Under the pieces are notes generated by a model. That model worked only from the letters and a program-made list of their open reading frames with translations. It did no database searches and was not told the DNA's origin. A stretch of 64,000 nt of DNA, taken from positions 310,001-374,000 of the forward strand of contig NZ_RPFJ01000002.1 in the NCBI RefSeq assembly GCF_003813905.1, written 5' to 3'. Source of the DNA: Aureibaculum marinum. Its GTDB lineage: Bacteria; Bacteroidota; Bacteroidia; Flavobacteriales; Flavobacteriaceae. The translations under genes and the position numbers were made by a program. Shown here in pieces: positions 8,654-18,099 of this stretch; position 1 is the first letter of the stretch, and each line of letters begins with the position of its first letter.

Positions 8654-10237
8654 TTATGACTTTACAAAATGTAAATTAGCCAATTCTATTACACTTTCAA
8701 CGGTAGGAACATTGGCAAACTTTACTTCTTTAAAATATTTATTAGCTTCCAATGCAGTAGTTTCACCAATACAAAAAGCTATTCCCTTAGGTTTATTATT
8801 TTGCATATAACTTTGCACCGTTGATGGACTATAAAATAAGATTCCATCCGTATCTTCATCTACTTTTTGAGAACTTAACATGGTTTTATAAGCCTCAACC
8901 TCATTTACTATTATTTCATTTTCTTCTAAAAAATTAGGCAAATAATCTTGACGTAAATTACTAGTAAAATATGTTACCTCTTTTCCTTTTAACTCTTCTA
9001 GCAACATTGATGCTAATTTCTTAGCGTTTTTAGCTACTAATTTTACAGGTCCAATTTTTTTCTCAACCAATGCTTTAGTTCTACGCCCTACGCAATAAAT
9101 ATTTTTAAACTTTAATTGCTTTAAGTCAAAATTGGTTTCTAAGGAAGCAACTGTATTTTTACTGGTAATTATAACATTTTCAAGTTCCTTTTTTAACAAT
9201 GTCTGTGGTATTCTGCTAAATCTTATTTTAACAAAATCACTATCGTCGACTCGAATGTCTTCATGAACTAATTTAGACTGAACTACCGTTAATTTTTTAG
9301 TTGAACAAATTTTATATTTCTTTTCAAATTTTCCGTAATTAGACATTAGTTTTTTACCGCCTCTATTGATAATAATTTCGGCTGCATCTTGTGCTAAATA
9401 CTTATGTTTTCTAAGTTTTACAGTTTTATTTACTTCTTTTTTACTTGTACCATCTTCACTTAAAACAATACCTTTAAGTGTAATTTCTTCTCCATTAATG
9501 TAGCATAACGCCCCAATTGGAGCTGAGCAACCACCTTCTAATAAATTTAAAAACTTACGCTCTACTGAAGTACAAATCTCAGTTTCCTCATGATTTAGTT
9601 TTGCACAAGCTTCTCTACAAAACTCATCATCCTGCAGAGTAGTAATCATTATAGCACCTTGTGCAGGGGCTGGAATCATCCAACTTAATGTTACTATATT
9701 TTCAGGTTTTATACCTATACGTTTTAAACCTGCGGCAGCAAAAATTGCTCCATTCCAATCTTCATTATCTTTTATTTTTTGAAGTCGTGTATTTACATTT
9801 CCTCGTAAACCAACAACTTTATGAGAAGGATAGCGATGCAACCACTGAGCCTTGCGTCGTAAACTACCTGTTGCAATAATAGCATCTTTCTGAGCCAAAA
9901 ACTCTTCATTATCTTTAAAAACTAGCACATCTTCAGAGGGGCCTCTTCGTAAAACAGCCGCTTGTACAATACCTTCTGGTAAAACTGTTGGAACATCTTT
10001 AAGAGAATGTACTGCTATATCAATATCATGATTTAGCATTGCAATATCCAAATTACGAGTAAATACTCCAGTAATCCCAAGTTTGTAAATAGGTTTATTT
10101 AAAACTAAATCACCTGTAGCTTTTACCGCAATTAACTCTGTTTTATACCCTAAATATTCTAATTGCTCTTGAACGGTTTTAGCTTGCCACATTGCTAGTT
10201 CACTGTCGCGTGTACCTATTCTAATTGTCTTTTCCAT
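8654..10237 (-). CDS. hemCD: Hydroxymethylbilane synthase / uroporphyrinogen-III synthase fusion
   Basis: The 527-residue protein joins two consecutive enzymes. Residues 1 to about 300 are HemC (porphobilinogen deaminase): catalytic Asp81 in HSLKDVPT, GSLRRKAQWL, GLRGNVNTRL, and the cofactor-anchoring Cys237 in LEGGCSAPIG. Residues about 310-527 are a HemD-type domain: ITSKNTVASLE, YCVGRRTKAL, FYSPSTVQSY and FCIGETTALEA match the weakly conserved uroporphyrinogen-III synthase pattern. The fusion passes the unstable linear tetrapyrrole directly to the cyclising enzyme. The start is two bases after the hemA stop, so the two are coupled. No separate hemD is present in the window. Confidence 0.93.
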   Translation of the reverse strand: MEKTIRIGTRDSELAMWQAKTVQEQLEYLGYKTELIAVKATGDLVLNKPIYKLGITGVFTRNLDIAMLNHDIDIAVHSLKDVPTVLPEGIVQAAVLRRGPSEDVLVFKDNEEFLAQKDAIIATGSLRRKAQWLHRYPSHKVVGLRGNVNTRLQKIKDNEDWNGAIFAAAGLKRIGIKPENIVTLSWMIPAPAQGAIMITTLQDDEFCREACAKLNHEETEICTSVERKFLNLLEGGCSAPIGALCYINGEEITLKGIVLSEDGTSKKEVNKTVKLRKHKYLAQDAAEIIINRGGKKLMSNYGKFEKKYKICSTKKLTVVQSKLVHEDIRVDDSDFVKIRFSRIPQTLLKKELENVIITSKNTVASLETNFDLKQLKFKNIYCVGRRTKALVEKKIGPVKLVAKNAKKLASMLLEELKGKEVTYFTSNLRQDYLPNFLEENEIIVNEVEAYKTMLSSQKVDEDTDGILFYSPSTVQSYMQNNKPKGIAFCIGETTALEANKYFKEVKFANVPTVESVIELANLHFVKS

Positions 10238-10239
10238 TA

Positions 10240-11487
10240 TTAATTATTCAGCTGAAAAACCTTTGAAATCAGTTCAATACTCTCATCAGAAGATGTCTCA
10301 TTATCTTTTAAATGATTCGCAAATTGTTTTGTAATTTTCTGAACAATTCTATCTGACAACAACACTGCTTGCTCCTCATTAAAATCAGGTATTTTTTTAC
10401 GCTGATAATCAATCTCTTCAGATTTAATTTCTTCCAACTTAGACTTTAAGGCTTTTATTGTTGGAGCAAATTTACGTGTTTCTAACCAAGCTTTAAATTC
10501 ATCCTCTATTTTACTAATAATTTTTTCGGCTAATGGAATTTGTGCTTTTCTTCGTTGAAGTGTATCATCTGTAATTTGTGAAAGATCATCTAAATGTACT
10601 AAACTTACATTTTTTAACTCTAGCACATCTTCTGATACATTTTTAGGAATCGATAAATCTAAAATCAATAAAGGTTTATCGTTATAAATAATATCTTTTG
10701 ATACTGTAGGTAGTTGTGCACTAGTGGCTACAATTAAAACGTCTGCTTTTTTTATCTCCGTTTGTAAATCAGCATAATTTGCTACAGTAACATCAAATTT
10801 ACCTGCAACTTCTACCGCTTTATCTTTGGTTCTATTAACTAAAGTTATGTGTTTATTTTGAGTGTGTTTTACTAAATTATCACAAGTATTTCTACCTATT
10901 TTTCCTGTGCCAAATAATAAGATATTTTTATTAGAAATGTCCTTTACATTATTTAAAATATACTGAACTGAAGCAAAAGAAACCGAAGTAGCACCCGAGC
11001 AAATTTCTGTTTCGGTTTTAACTCGTTTACTAGCTGTAATTACATTATTAGTTAATCGTTCTAGAAAAGTTTTTAATAGATTCAATTCTTTGGAAGCCAA
11101 TGCACTTTTCTTTAATTGGCCAATAATTTCAAAATCGCCTAAAATTTGACTTTCTAATCCTGTTCCTACACGAAAAATATGATTTACAGCTTCGTTATTT
11201 TTATAAACATAAGCTACTTTCTCAAATTCTTCTATTGTACCTTTTGAGTATTTGCATAGTAATTTAATGAGTTGAAAAGGATGTTCAGCAAAACCATAAA
11301 TTTCCGTTCTGTTACAAGTAGAAATTACAATAATTTCCTCTATACCTTCAGCAGAAGCTTCTTTGAGTAAATTGGTTCTAGCAGTATCGTTTAAACTGAA
11401 GCGACCTCTAATTACCGCATTGGCTTTTTGATAACTTAATCCAATACAGTAAAATGAATGATGTTTTGAAATGTGATATCGTTGCAT
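10240..11487 (-). CDS. hemA: Glutamyl-tRNA reductase
   Basis: HemA reduces glutamyl-tRNA(Glu) to glutamate-1-semialdehyde with NADPH, the committed step of haem synthesis. The 415-residue protein has the catalytic Cys58 in VISTCNRTEIYG, the block GLESQILGDFEIIGQLK, the nucleotide-binding glycines in LLFGTGKIGRN (about 190-200) and a helical C-terminal dimerisation region. It is the first gene of the haem operon and has a well-formed promoter 18 bases upstream of its start. It is divergent from an AraC-type regulator gene. Confidence 0.97.
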   Translation of the reverse strand: MQRYHISKHHSFYCIGLSYQKANAVIRGRFSLNDTARTNLLKEASAEGIEEIIVISTCNRTEIYGFAEHPFQLIKLLCKYSKGTIEEFEKVAYVYKNNEAVNHIFRVGTGLESQILGDFEIIGQLKKSALASKELNLLKTFLERLTNNVITASKRVKTETEICSGATSVSFASVQYILNNVKDISNKNILLFGTGKIGRNTCDNLVKHTQNKHITLVNRTKDKAVEVAGKFDVTVANYADLQTEIKKADVLIVATSAQLPTVSKDIIYNDKPLLILDLSIPKNVSEDVLELKNVSLVHLDDLSQITDDTLQRRKAQIPLAEKIISKIEDEFKAWLETRKFAPTIKALKSKLEEIKSEEIDYQRKKIPDFNEEQAVLLSDRIVQKITKQFANHLKDNETSSDESIELISKVFQLNN

Positions 11488-11504
11488 AATCTTTCAATCA
11501 AACG

Positions 11505-11536
11505 CAAAAATATAATTAGTAAATGAATAAAAACAA
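11505..11536 (-). promoter_or_regulatory. Promoter of the haem operon (hemA)
   Basis: Read on the minus strand, TTG (11536-11534) is followed by a 21-base spacer and TATTTTTG (11512-11505), which matches the Bacteroidota promoter consensus TTG-N17-23-TAnnTTTG exactly. The resulting leader to the hemA ATG is only about ten bases. Confidence 0.7.
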
Positions 11537-11607
11537 CGCTAAAAGGATTATTTTTATCGCTCTAAGTTTTTTGCAGATTTTAATCTCTTAAATTTGATTA
11601 TAAGCCT

Positions 11608-11615
11608 TATATTTG
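11608..11615 (+). promoter_or_regulatory. Candidate -7 element of the AraC-type regulator gene
   Basis: TATATTTG matches TAnnTTTG exactly and lies 76 bases before the regulator's ATG. No well-placed -33 element is visible, so an activator may be involved (inference). The divergent hemA promoter is about 70 bases away. Confidence 0.4.
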
Positions 11616-11691
11616 CTAACATTAAGACATTATCAAAAGTCTTAATTTAGAATAATTCTAAATAATAACAGTAAAAATACATCGTATAAAA

Positions 11692-12570
11692 ATGTTAAAA
11701 AGTAACGCAGAAAGTCCTACACTTAAAAACGAAATTGAACCTGGTGTTGTAATTCTAAAATCGCTAAACGAAGAACATGAAACTCAAACTATTACCTATG
11801 ACATTGACAGCAGCTATATTCAATTTCATTTCTGTATAAAAGGTTTTTCTAAATTTTTATTTAATAATGGAAATTATAGTTTTGACATTACTGAAGAATA
11901 TTCATTATTACTTTACAACCCGCAAACAGACTTACCTTTACACCTAGAACTTTCTGCCAAATCATGGGTAGTTTCATTATTTATATCCATAAAAAAATTT
12001 CATTCATTATTTTCAGAAGAAGCAAACTATATTCATTTTTTAACAGATGATAACAAGGATAAAAAATACTACAACACCAAAGAAATAACACCCTCAATCT
12101 CTGTAGTTTTAAATCAGATGATAAACTACAACATTCATCGCTCTATAGAAAATTTATATCTAAAAGGAAAAGTTTATGAATTATTAAGTTTATGCTTTAA
12201 CCATGGTGGTGAAGCAGATATTGAACAATGTCCTTTTTTAGTTGATGAGCAAAATGTTCTCAAAATTAGAAGAGCAAAAGATATTATAATTGCAAACATG
12301 ACAGAACCACCAAGTTTACAAGATTTAGCTAACGAAGTTGAGCTCAACTTAAAAAAGTTAAAATCTGGATTTAAACAGCTTTACGGAGATACGGTTTATA
12401 GTTTTTTATTTGATTATAAAATGGAAGTAGCTAGACAACTATTAGAAACCAACCAATATAATGTTAATGAGGTAGGCTTAAAAGTTGGATACAGCACTTC
12501 AAGTCATTTTATAGCTGCATTTAAGAAGAAATATGGCACAACACCAAAAAAATACATAAGCCAATCTTAA
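11692..12570 (+). CDS. AraC-family transcriptional regulator
   Basis: The 292-residue protein has a cupin-like N-terminal sensor region (about residues 1-150) and a C-terminal AraC/XylS double helix-turn-helix (about 195-290). The second helix-turn-helix is clear: NVNEVGLKVGYSTSSHFIAA followed by FKKKYGTTPKKY. The gene is divergent from hemA with 204 bases between the starts, so it is a natural candidate for a local regulator of haem synthesis. That role is inference; the ligand is unknown. Confidence 0.85.
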   Translation: MLKSNAESPTLKNEIEPGVVILKSLNEEHETQTITYDIDSSYIQFHFCIKGFSKFLFNNGNYSFDITEEYSLLLYNPQTDLPLHLELSAKSWVVSLFISIKKFHSLFSEEANYIHFLTDDNKDKKYYNTKEITPSISVVLNQMINYNIHRSIENLYLKGKVYELLSLCFNHGGEADIEQCPFLVDEQNVLKIRRAKDIIIANMTEPPSLQDLANEVELNLKKLKSGFKQLYGDTVYSFLFDYKMEVARQLLETNQYNVNEVGLKVGYSTSSHFIAAFKKKYGTTPKKYISQS

Positions 12571-12607
12571 TACGATTAAAAACAAAACCTCTTCGCTATA
12601 AAACAAT

Positions 12608-13108
12608 ATGAAACAACTTAGTCATAACGAAATAAAGAACAATTACAGAAAATTTCCAATTACTATTGTTTGCGATGCTATTAGAACTCCAGAAAATATT
12701 GGAATGTGCTTTAGAATTTCTGAATCTTTCGGTGTTGAAAAAATATACCTACATGAAAATTCAATAGACATAACAAACAGAAAAGTTCAAAAAACTGCTA
12801 GAAATACAATTCATCAAATTGAGCACGACAGGTATACTAACTTTAACGAAGTTATTTTAAAACTTAAAAAGGAAGGCTTTTTTATTATAGGATTAGAAAT
12901 CACAAACCATAGCACCAAAATTCAAGATTTTGATTTTAAAAAACATCATAAAATAGCGTTAGTTGTCGGCAGCGAGAGAAACGGAATTTCAGACGTTAAT
13001 TTATTAGATAAAAGCATCAAAATACCAATGTATGGCAACAATTCTTCTATGAATGTAATTCATAGTTTAGCCATAGCTTTATATGAAATTACAAATCAAA
13101 TTAATTAA
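12608..13108 (+). CDS. SpoU/TrmH-family RNA 2'-O-methyltransferase
   Basis: This 166-residue protein is a compact SPOUT methyltransferase. The three family motifs are visible: motif 1 TPENIGMCFR (about 28-37), motif 2 ALVVGSERNGI (about 117-127) and motif 3 IPMYGNNSSMNVIHSLAIAL (about 138-157), which form the trefoil-knot SAM site. There is no extra RNA-binding domain, as in TrmL-like enzymes that modify tRNA wobble positions; the exact target cannot be read from the sequence. It follows the AraC gene by 37 bases and ends overlapping the stop of the convergent TraB/GumN gene. Confidence 0.88.
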   Translation: MKQLSHNEIKNNYRKFPITIVCDAIRTPENIGMCFRISESFGVEKIYLHENSIDITNRKVQKTARNTIHQIEHDRYTNFNEVILKLKKEGFFIIGLEITNHSTKIQDFDFKKHHKIALVVGSERNGISDVNLLDKSIKIPMYGNNSSMNVIHSLAIALYEITNQIN

Positions 13109-16100
13109 TAATGACCTCCCAAATATGAATTACTATACCCATTAGGATTTAAACGTTTTCTATTTTTATACTTAACTAAACTTAATACTTCTTCAACCAA
13201 TTCTTGATCGGTTTTAGCATCGTTAAGCATAAGACCTCTACTCTCAGTCATAAGATAAGGTTTTGTATTAATTTGATCTCCCTCTTTTTCAAAAGCAACA
13301 AAATACAACCAATCCATATTAGCGTAATCATTAACATTTTTTAATTTAAAAAAATATACTTCGATTTGTTTCGTATTAACAATAAGCTCTACTTTTTTAA
13401 AGAACGTTATTTCATCTTTATCTTGACTGTAATAAGTTTCAGAAAACAATTTAGATTGGGCGTACTTCTGCTGAAACGTTTCTGTTTTAACTATTTCTGG
13501 CAACAGTTTATTTTGCTCTAATTTATCTATTAAAACACTAATGTTTTTAATATTACCCATGGTTTTCTCTTCCAATTGTGTTGGAATTAATTCCTTATTT
13601 TTCTTCAACAATACATAATAGTTACTCAATGCATTTACATCATCACTTTCTAAGAGTTTTGTATAAAATTTTGAAATTTTATCATCTTCTCTATAAGGAA
13701 ATAATAAATTTACATAATACGTTAACAAGGATTTAGCATATTTAGATTTACTATAAGAATTACCTTTAGCAAGACTTCTTTTTAACTCTATTTTGGCATC
13801 ATTAAGCAATTGTTCCTTGTATTTTTTGTAAGTTTTAGGTTTTACTAAGCTACTGTCTTTAAGCTTTGACAACAAACTATAGATAGGTTTTTTATACTCT
13901 TGAACTGTAGAATATTTTAACAATTCAGGAAACAACTTACTTTTTACTTGTAAAGAATCTTTCTCTCCTGAACTATCAAAAATAGAGTTCATAGAATAAT
14001 TACCTATAGGAAAATCATTTTCTAATAACTCTAATATCAATTGATAAGACTCATTATTCTTTTTAGCAACTAAAGCTTTTATTATATTTATTTGTGTTTC
14101 GGGTTCGCTATATGATTTTAGATACAACTGTTTTAAAAACGACGATGTTTTATCACTTTTTAAGTCTGACAATTGACGAATAAGATTTCCTTTCGCGTAT
14201 TTTTCATCTTTATCAAACTTATATGAGTTTAATACACTAATAATTTTATCAATATCATTTTCAGTAAAGCGTATCAAATTATGAGCACGATCAACTAGAC
14301 TATCTTTATTTTTTAAAGCAATAAAATAATCGTCCACTTTATTTTCTAAAACATCTCTACCCAAAAGTGTATCTAAAGGCGTAAAAGTTTTATAAAATTC
14401 TTCTACAAATTTTGAAGAAGTGCTTAAGCTATCTTCCATCGTTTTTAATTCAAATAACACTCCTTTTTTTAGAATATTTTTTACTCTAATTCGCTTTGCA
14501 CTTAAACTATCTTTTACATAAAAAGAATAGGTATTAAGTCCATTTTCTTTTAATTTTTGCTTGTTAGTTAAATGGAATTTACCAATATAGGCTCTATCTA
14601 ATTGACTCCATAAACTATCAACATTACTAAACATTTGTAAATCGTGATATTTAGTTCGCTTTATAAAAATATTCTCATTGGTATTAGAACCGTATTGCTT
14701 CTTTTTAATATTTGCATTATAGGGTTTTACCTTTTTTCTTCCTCCTCCATAATAACTACTATAAGGAGGTTTAACAGTTGTATTTACAGTAAAATACAGT
14801 GAAGTGTCTGTAACTTGCTCAAATTCTTCTTTATAATGTATATCCTTAAATTTAAAAGAATTAAAATATTCAGAAGCTTTATCTTTATTTTCACCTACAT
14901 AACCCAACAAATAATAAGTTTCATCTTTAACAACACTTTTTAAAATCAATTGTTTTCGTTGTACAGAATCTAAAAATGCACTTGACATATAAGATGCATA
15001 ACCACCTTCTTTAATAAATTCTCCATTTTTTTGTGTCACCTTTAAACTTTTATAAAATGCTTTATGAATATATTTAGCCTCAAAGTCATCCTCTTCAATA
15101 TAATCCACATCATGTACTGGCACTTCTTGCAAAAAATAATAGCCGTTATTATCAAAAGCCTGAATTAAGTTTTTGCCCGCAACTTCAAAACTACCTGAAA
15201 TATAATTTTGAGGAATGTTAATTGAATATTTACCAAAATCAGGTGTAAACTCCGTCCTTTCATTTAAACTAGATTTGAAAGTTATAGAATTAAAAATTTT
15301 ATCAGCATAGTTTAATACATAATTACTTTTACCACCCAATTTTATTATAATAATTTCTAGTGGTGTTTTATAAATATGATATTTTTGATAATCACCTTTC
15401 TTGGTTTTATTTAAAATACTCAGGCCGGGATATGGAAATGTTAAGGTCTCTTTTTTTATTATTTTGCCCGGAATATCTTCATATAACAAATGATCAATAT
15501 CATTTAAATCTATTTTAGAATTCTCTTTCACATTCAAACAATCAAAAGTATTAATTCTGGTAATAGCCAAATATCCACCATTAGCCATATCAGTAGCGAC
15601 ATAATATTTTTGATTAAAAAAATTGAGCTCTAATAATTTTTCAAAACTTAAAATACTTAAAAACTTATCTGGGGTTGATTCTCGAGACACTTTTGGTTCA
15701 ACAAAGGTTGATTCCAACTTAGTTTTCATAGAAGAAGCAAAAGAAGTTCTCTTTGATGTTAAAGCCGTTACCGTATACCCTCTTCTTCTTAACATTTCAA
15801 TTATACCATTTTCTCCTGGTAAATGAGCTGCACCAACTCCTGAAAATACTGATTTAACACGCATTAAAGAATCTAATTTATTAACCATATTTTCGTTTCG
15901 CTTATACAACATAAACTTCCTAAAATATTCTGTATTTGTTGCGGCTCCGATCGAATCTAATAAATCTAAATTTCTATCCCTATAAGCATCTTCCGTCAAC
16001 ATATACATCGGCTTTTCTTTATATAGTTTTTTTAACCATGTGTCTTGTTGTTTTTTTATTCTATTATAACTTGCCTTTGTTACCAAATATCTTGACTCTT

Positions 16101-16608
16101 TAAAATTTTCAAGTCCTACCACAAGCTTACCATTTTTTTTACCTGCCTGATAAATAAACATATCCAAATATGTTTCTTCTTCAAAATTATCTGATCCTAG
16201 TTGTTTTCTATACAAATAACTATTTACCAAAGAATTATCTAACCGTATTGCTCTTCTAATAGCTTGTTTTTCAGGAAAAGGCATCTCAAACAAAACACTA
16301 TAAAAATCTCTATCATAGTAACTACTAGACCTATAATAAGACATTCTATTATTAAAATCATCATAGCTATTTTCTAACCATTCTGTTGGATCGGACTCTA
16401 ATGCAACAACTTCACTTTTTTGTAAAGATTTATAAAAGATATCATCTAACCGAAATGCAACTTTACTACTCACATGCATAGTACCGTATAAATAAGAATC
16501 CTTTTCAAGGTTATTACCAGATATTTTCCAAAGTAGACTCTGATATTTTTGTTGAGCAGAAAGCAAAGAAGATACTGCAAATAAAATAATAGTAATAATT
16601 TTTTTCAT
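13105..16608 (-). CDS. Very large secreted TraB/GumN-domain protein
   Basis: The 1167-residue protein begins with a signal peptide (MKKIITIILFAVSSLLSAQQ). Residues about 22-285 are a TraB/GumN domain with its two hallmark sites, YGTMHVSS (41-48) and FSGVGAAHLPGENG (255-268); this domain belongs to a putative metalloprotease-like superfamily. Ordinary bacterial members have only about 280-300 residues. The remaining 880 residues are unrecognised: a beta-rich middle with several DFGKYSINIP-like segments, then a helical part (about 780-1000) with alternating leucines that resembles HEAT-like repeats. A few charged helices near the C-terminus precede a final globular block. It is probably periplasmic or surface exposed. 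The function is unknown. Confidence 0.82.
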   Translation of the reverse strand: MKKIITIILFAVSSLLSAQQKYQSLLWKISGNNLEKDSYLYGTMHVSSKVAFRLDDIFYKSLQKSEVVALESDPTEWLENSYDDFNNRMSYYRSSSYYDRDFYSVLFEMPFPEKQAIRRAIRLDNSLVNSYLYRKQLGSDNFEEETYLDMFIYQAGKKNGKLVVGLENFKESRYLVTKASYNRIKKQQDTWLKKLYKEKPMYMLTEDAYRDRNLDLLDSIGAATNTEYFRKFMLYKRNENMVNKLDSLMRVKSVFSGVGAAHLPGENGIIEMLRRRGYTVTALTSKRTSFASSMKTKLESTFVEPKVSRESTPDKFLSILSFEKLLELNFFNQKYYVATDMANGGYLAITRINTFDCLNVKENSKIDLNDIDHLLYEDIPGKIIKKETLTFPYPGLSILNKTKKGDYQKYHIYKTPLEIIIIKLGGKSNYVLNYADKIFNSITFKSSLNERTEFTPDFGKYSINIPQNYISGSFEVAGKNLIQAFDNNGYYFLQEVPVHDVDYIEEDDFEAKYIHKAFYKSLKVTQKNGEFIKEGGYASYMSSAFLDSVQRKQLILKSVVKDETYYLLGYVGENKDKASEYFNSFKFKDIHYKEEFEQVTDTSLYFTVNTTVKPPYSSYYGGGRKKVKPYNANIKKKQYGSNTNENIFIKRTKYHDLQMFSNVDSLWSQLDRAYIGKFHLTNKQKLKENGLNTYSFYVKDSLSAKRIRVKNILKKGVLFELKTMEDSLSTSSKFVEEFYKTFTPLDTLLGRDVLENKVDDYFIALKNKDSLVDRAHNLIRFTENDIDKIISVLNSYKFDKDEKYAKGNLIRQLSDLKSDKTSSFLKQLYLKSYSEPETQINIIKALVAKKNNESYQLILELLENDFPIGNYSMNSIFDSSGEKDSLQVKSKLFPELLKYSTVQEYKKPIYSLLSKLKDSSLVKPKTYKKYKEQLLNDAKIELKRSLAKGNSYSKSKYAKSLLTYYVNLLFPYREDDKISKFYTKLLESDDVNALSNYYVLLKKNKELIPTQLEEKTMGNIKNISVLIDKLEQNKLLPEIVKTETFQQKYAQSKLFSETYYSQDKDEITFFKKVELIVNTKQIEVYFFKLKNVNDYANMDWLYFVAFEKEGDQINTKPYLMTESRGLMLNDAKTDQELVEEVLSLVKYKNRKRLNPNGYSNSYLGGHY

Positions 16609-16966
16609 GAAATATATTTATTTTAAACCTTATTCATCTACCTAAACAACAACATAAGAAGGTTTAACTTACTCGATTATAGTATTTAGAAGTCAAAAAA
16701 GATAATTAACAAAAGATAATGAGATTTCTTTGTTCAATAATAAAACAATTTTAAGTTGGATTGTCCTAAAATAAACTTAAATGTTTTACTTTTAAATGAT
16801 TCTATAAACAATAAATATATTTATTATTTTAAAATAATGGTTTAAAAATAAGCAAAACTCATATTTATGGTAGTTTAACTCTTATTTTAATAAATCTTTT
16901 TGATTTGTTTTTTTTAAGATGAGAATTTGACTAATAATTGTACTTTTGCAAGCCAATTTGTTATTC
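16609..16966. other. Divergent intergenic region between the TraB/GumN gene and hemH
   Basis: This 358-base AT-rich spacer holds the upstream regions of two divergent genes. I see the hemH -7 element at 16941-16948 and no coding frame, tRNA or strong hairpin. I could not find a convincing promoter for the large minus-strand gene. Confidence 0.6.
16941..16948 (+). promoter_or_regulatory. Candidate -7 element of hemH
   Basis: TACTTTTG matches TAnnTTTG exactly, 18 bases before the hemH ATG. A TTTG at 16926 is too close (11 bases) to be a standard -33 element. Its position argues against translation starting upstream of 16967. Confidence 0.5.
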
Positions 16967-17998
16967 ATGAAGAAAGGAATTTTATTAGTTAATCTTGGCT
17001 CTCCAGATAGTACCAAAGTGAAAGATGTTAGAAAATATTTGGATGAGTTTTTGATGGATAAGCGTGTTATTGATATTCCAAGATGGAAAAGAGTATTGTT
17101 AATTAAAGGAATTATTTTAAATACCCGACCTAAAAAATCTGCCAAAGCGTATAAAAAAATATGGTGGAAAGAAGGATCTCCTTTAGTTGTAATTTCTCAA
17201 CGATTTACAAAAAAAGTTGCTGACAAATTAGATATTCCTGTTGCTTTAGGGATGCGTTACGGATCTATGAGTATAAAAAAAGGAATTGAAGAACTAGAAA
17301 AAAAAGGAGTTGAAGAAATTCTTTTAGTGCCTTTGTATCCTCACTACGCTATGTCTTCTTTTGAAACAGTAGTTGAAAAAGCTAAAGAAGTTAACAGAAA
17401 ATACTTTCCTACAATTAAAATGGATGTAATGCCTGTTTTTTATAATAAACCTGAGTATATCCAAGTAATGAGTAAAGTTATAAAACAGCATCTAGACAAT
17501 TTTACTTACGACCATATACTATTTTCATATCACGGCATTCCTGAAAGACATATTTATAAATCTGACCCTACAAATTCCCATTGTAAAATAGATGGATCTT
17601 GCTGCGAAAATCATTCTAGAGCACATAGAACCTGTTATAGACACCAATGCTTTGAAACCACTAAAGGTATTGTAAAAGCATTACAATTAAAAGAAGGCAC
17701 ATATAGCAATTCTTTCCAATCGAGATTATTAAAAGACCCATGGCTAAAACCCTATACAGATTTTGAATTAGAACGTTTTGGAAAAGAAGGTGTTAAAAAT
17801 TTAGCTGTAGTTACTCCTGCTTTTGTATCTGATTGCCTAGAAACCTTAGAAGAAATTGCTATAGAAGGAGAAATACAATTTAAAAATGCTGGAGGAGAAA
17901 ATTACAAACATATACCTTGCTTAAATGACAATGACAATTGGGTTGATGTTATGGTAAAATGGATTAACGAATGGATTGGTGAGCCAATAACCTTATAA
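16967..17998 (+). CDS. hemH: Ferrochelatase with cysteine-rich insert
   Basis: HemH inserts Fe2+ into protoporphyrin IX, the last step of protohaem synthesis. I chose the ATG at 16967 (343 residues), which gives the family start MKKGILLVNLGSPDS; an in-frame TTG at 16946 would fall inside the -7 element. The active-site His189 lies in FSYHGIPERH. Directly after it comes a segment absent from the E. coli enzyme, with Cys206, Cys212, Cys213, Cys223 and Cys228. This resembles the cysteine clusters that ligate a [2Fe-2S] centre in some bacterial ferrochelatases. It is followed 101 bases later by hemJ. Confidence 0.96.
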   Translation: MKKGILLVNLGSPDSTKVKDVRKYLDEFLMDKRVIDIPRWKRVLLIKGIILNTRPKKSAKAYKKIWWKEGSPLVVISQRFTKKVADKLDIPVALGMRYGSMSIKKGIEELEKKGVEEILLVPLYPHYAMSSFETVVEKAKEVNRKYFPTIKMDVMPVFYNKPEYIQVMSKVIKQHLDNFTYDHILFSYHGIPERHIYKSDPTNSHCKIDGSCCENHSRAHRTCYRHQCFETTKGIVKALQLKEGTYSNSFQSRLLKDPWLKPYTDFELERFGKEGVKNLAVVTPAFVSDCLETLEEIAIEGEIQFKNAGGENYKHIPCLNDNDNWVDVMVKWINEWIGEPITL

Positions 17999-18099
17999 TT
18001 ATAAAAAAATAAAATTTTATTTAGAATATCAGTTTTAGAATTTATAATTTAAATAATTGTAATTTACACGCTAACAACTTTTAACAAACAACTATTCAA

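Noticed and set aside
16946-16966. Upstream TTG start for hemH
   Set aside because: It falls in the -7 promoter element and adds residues that do not match the family; the ATG at 16967 gives the conserved start.
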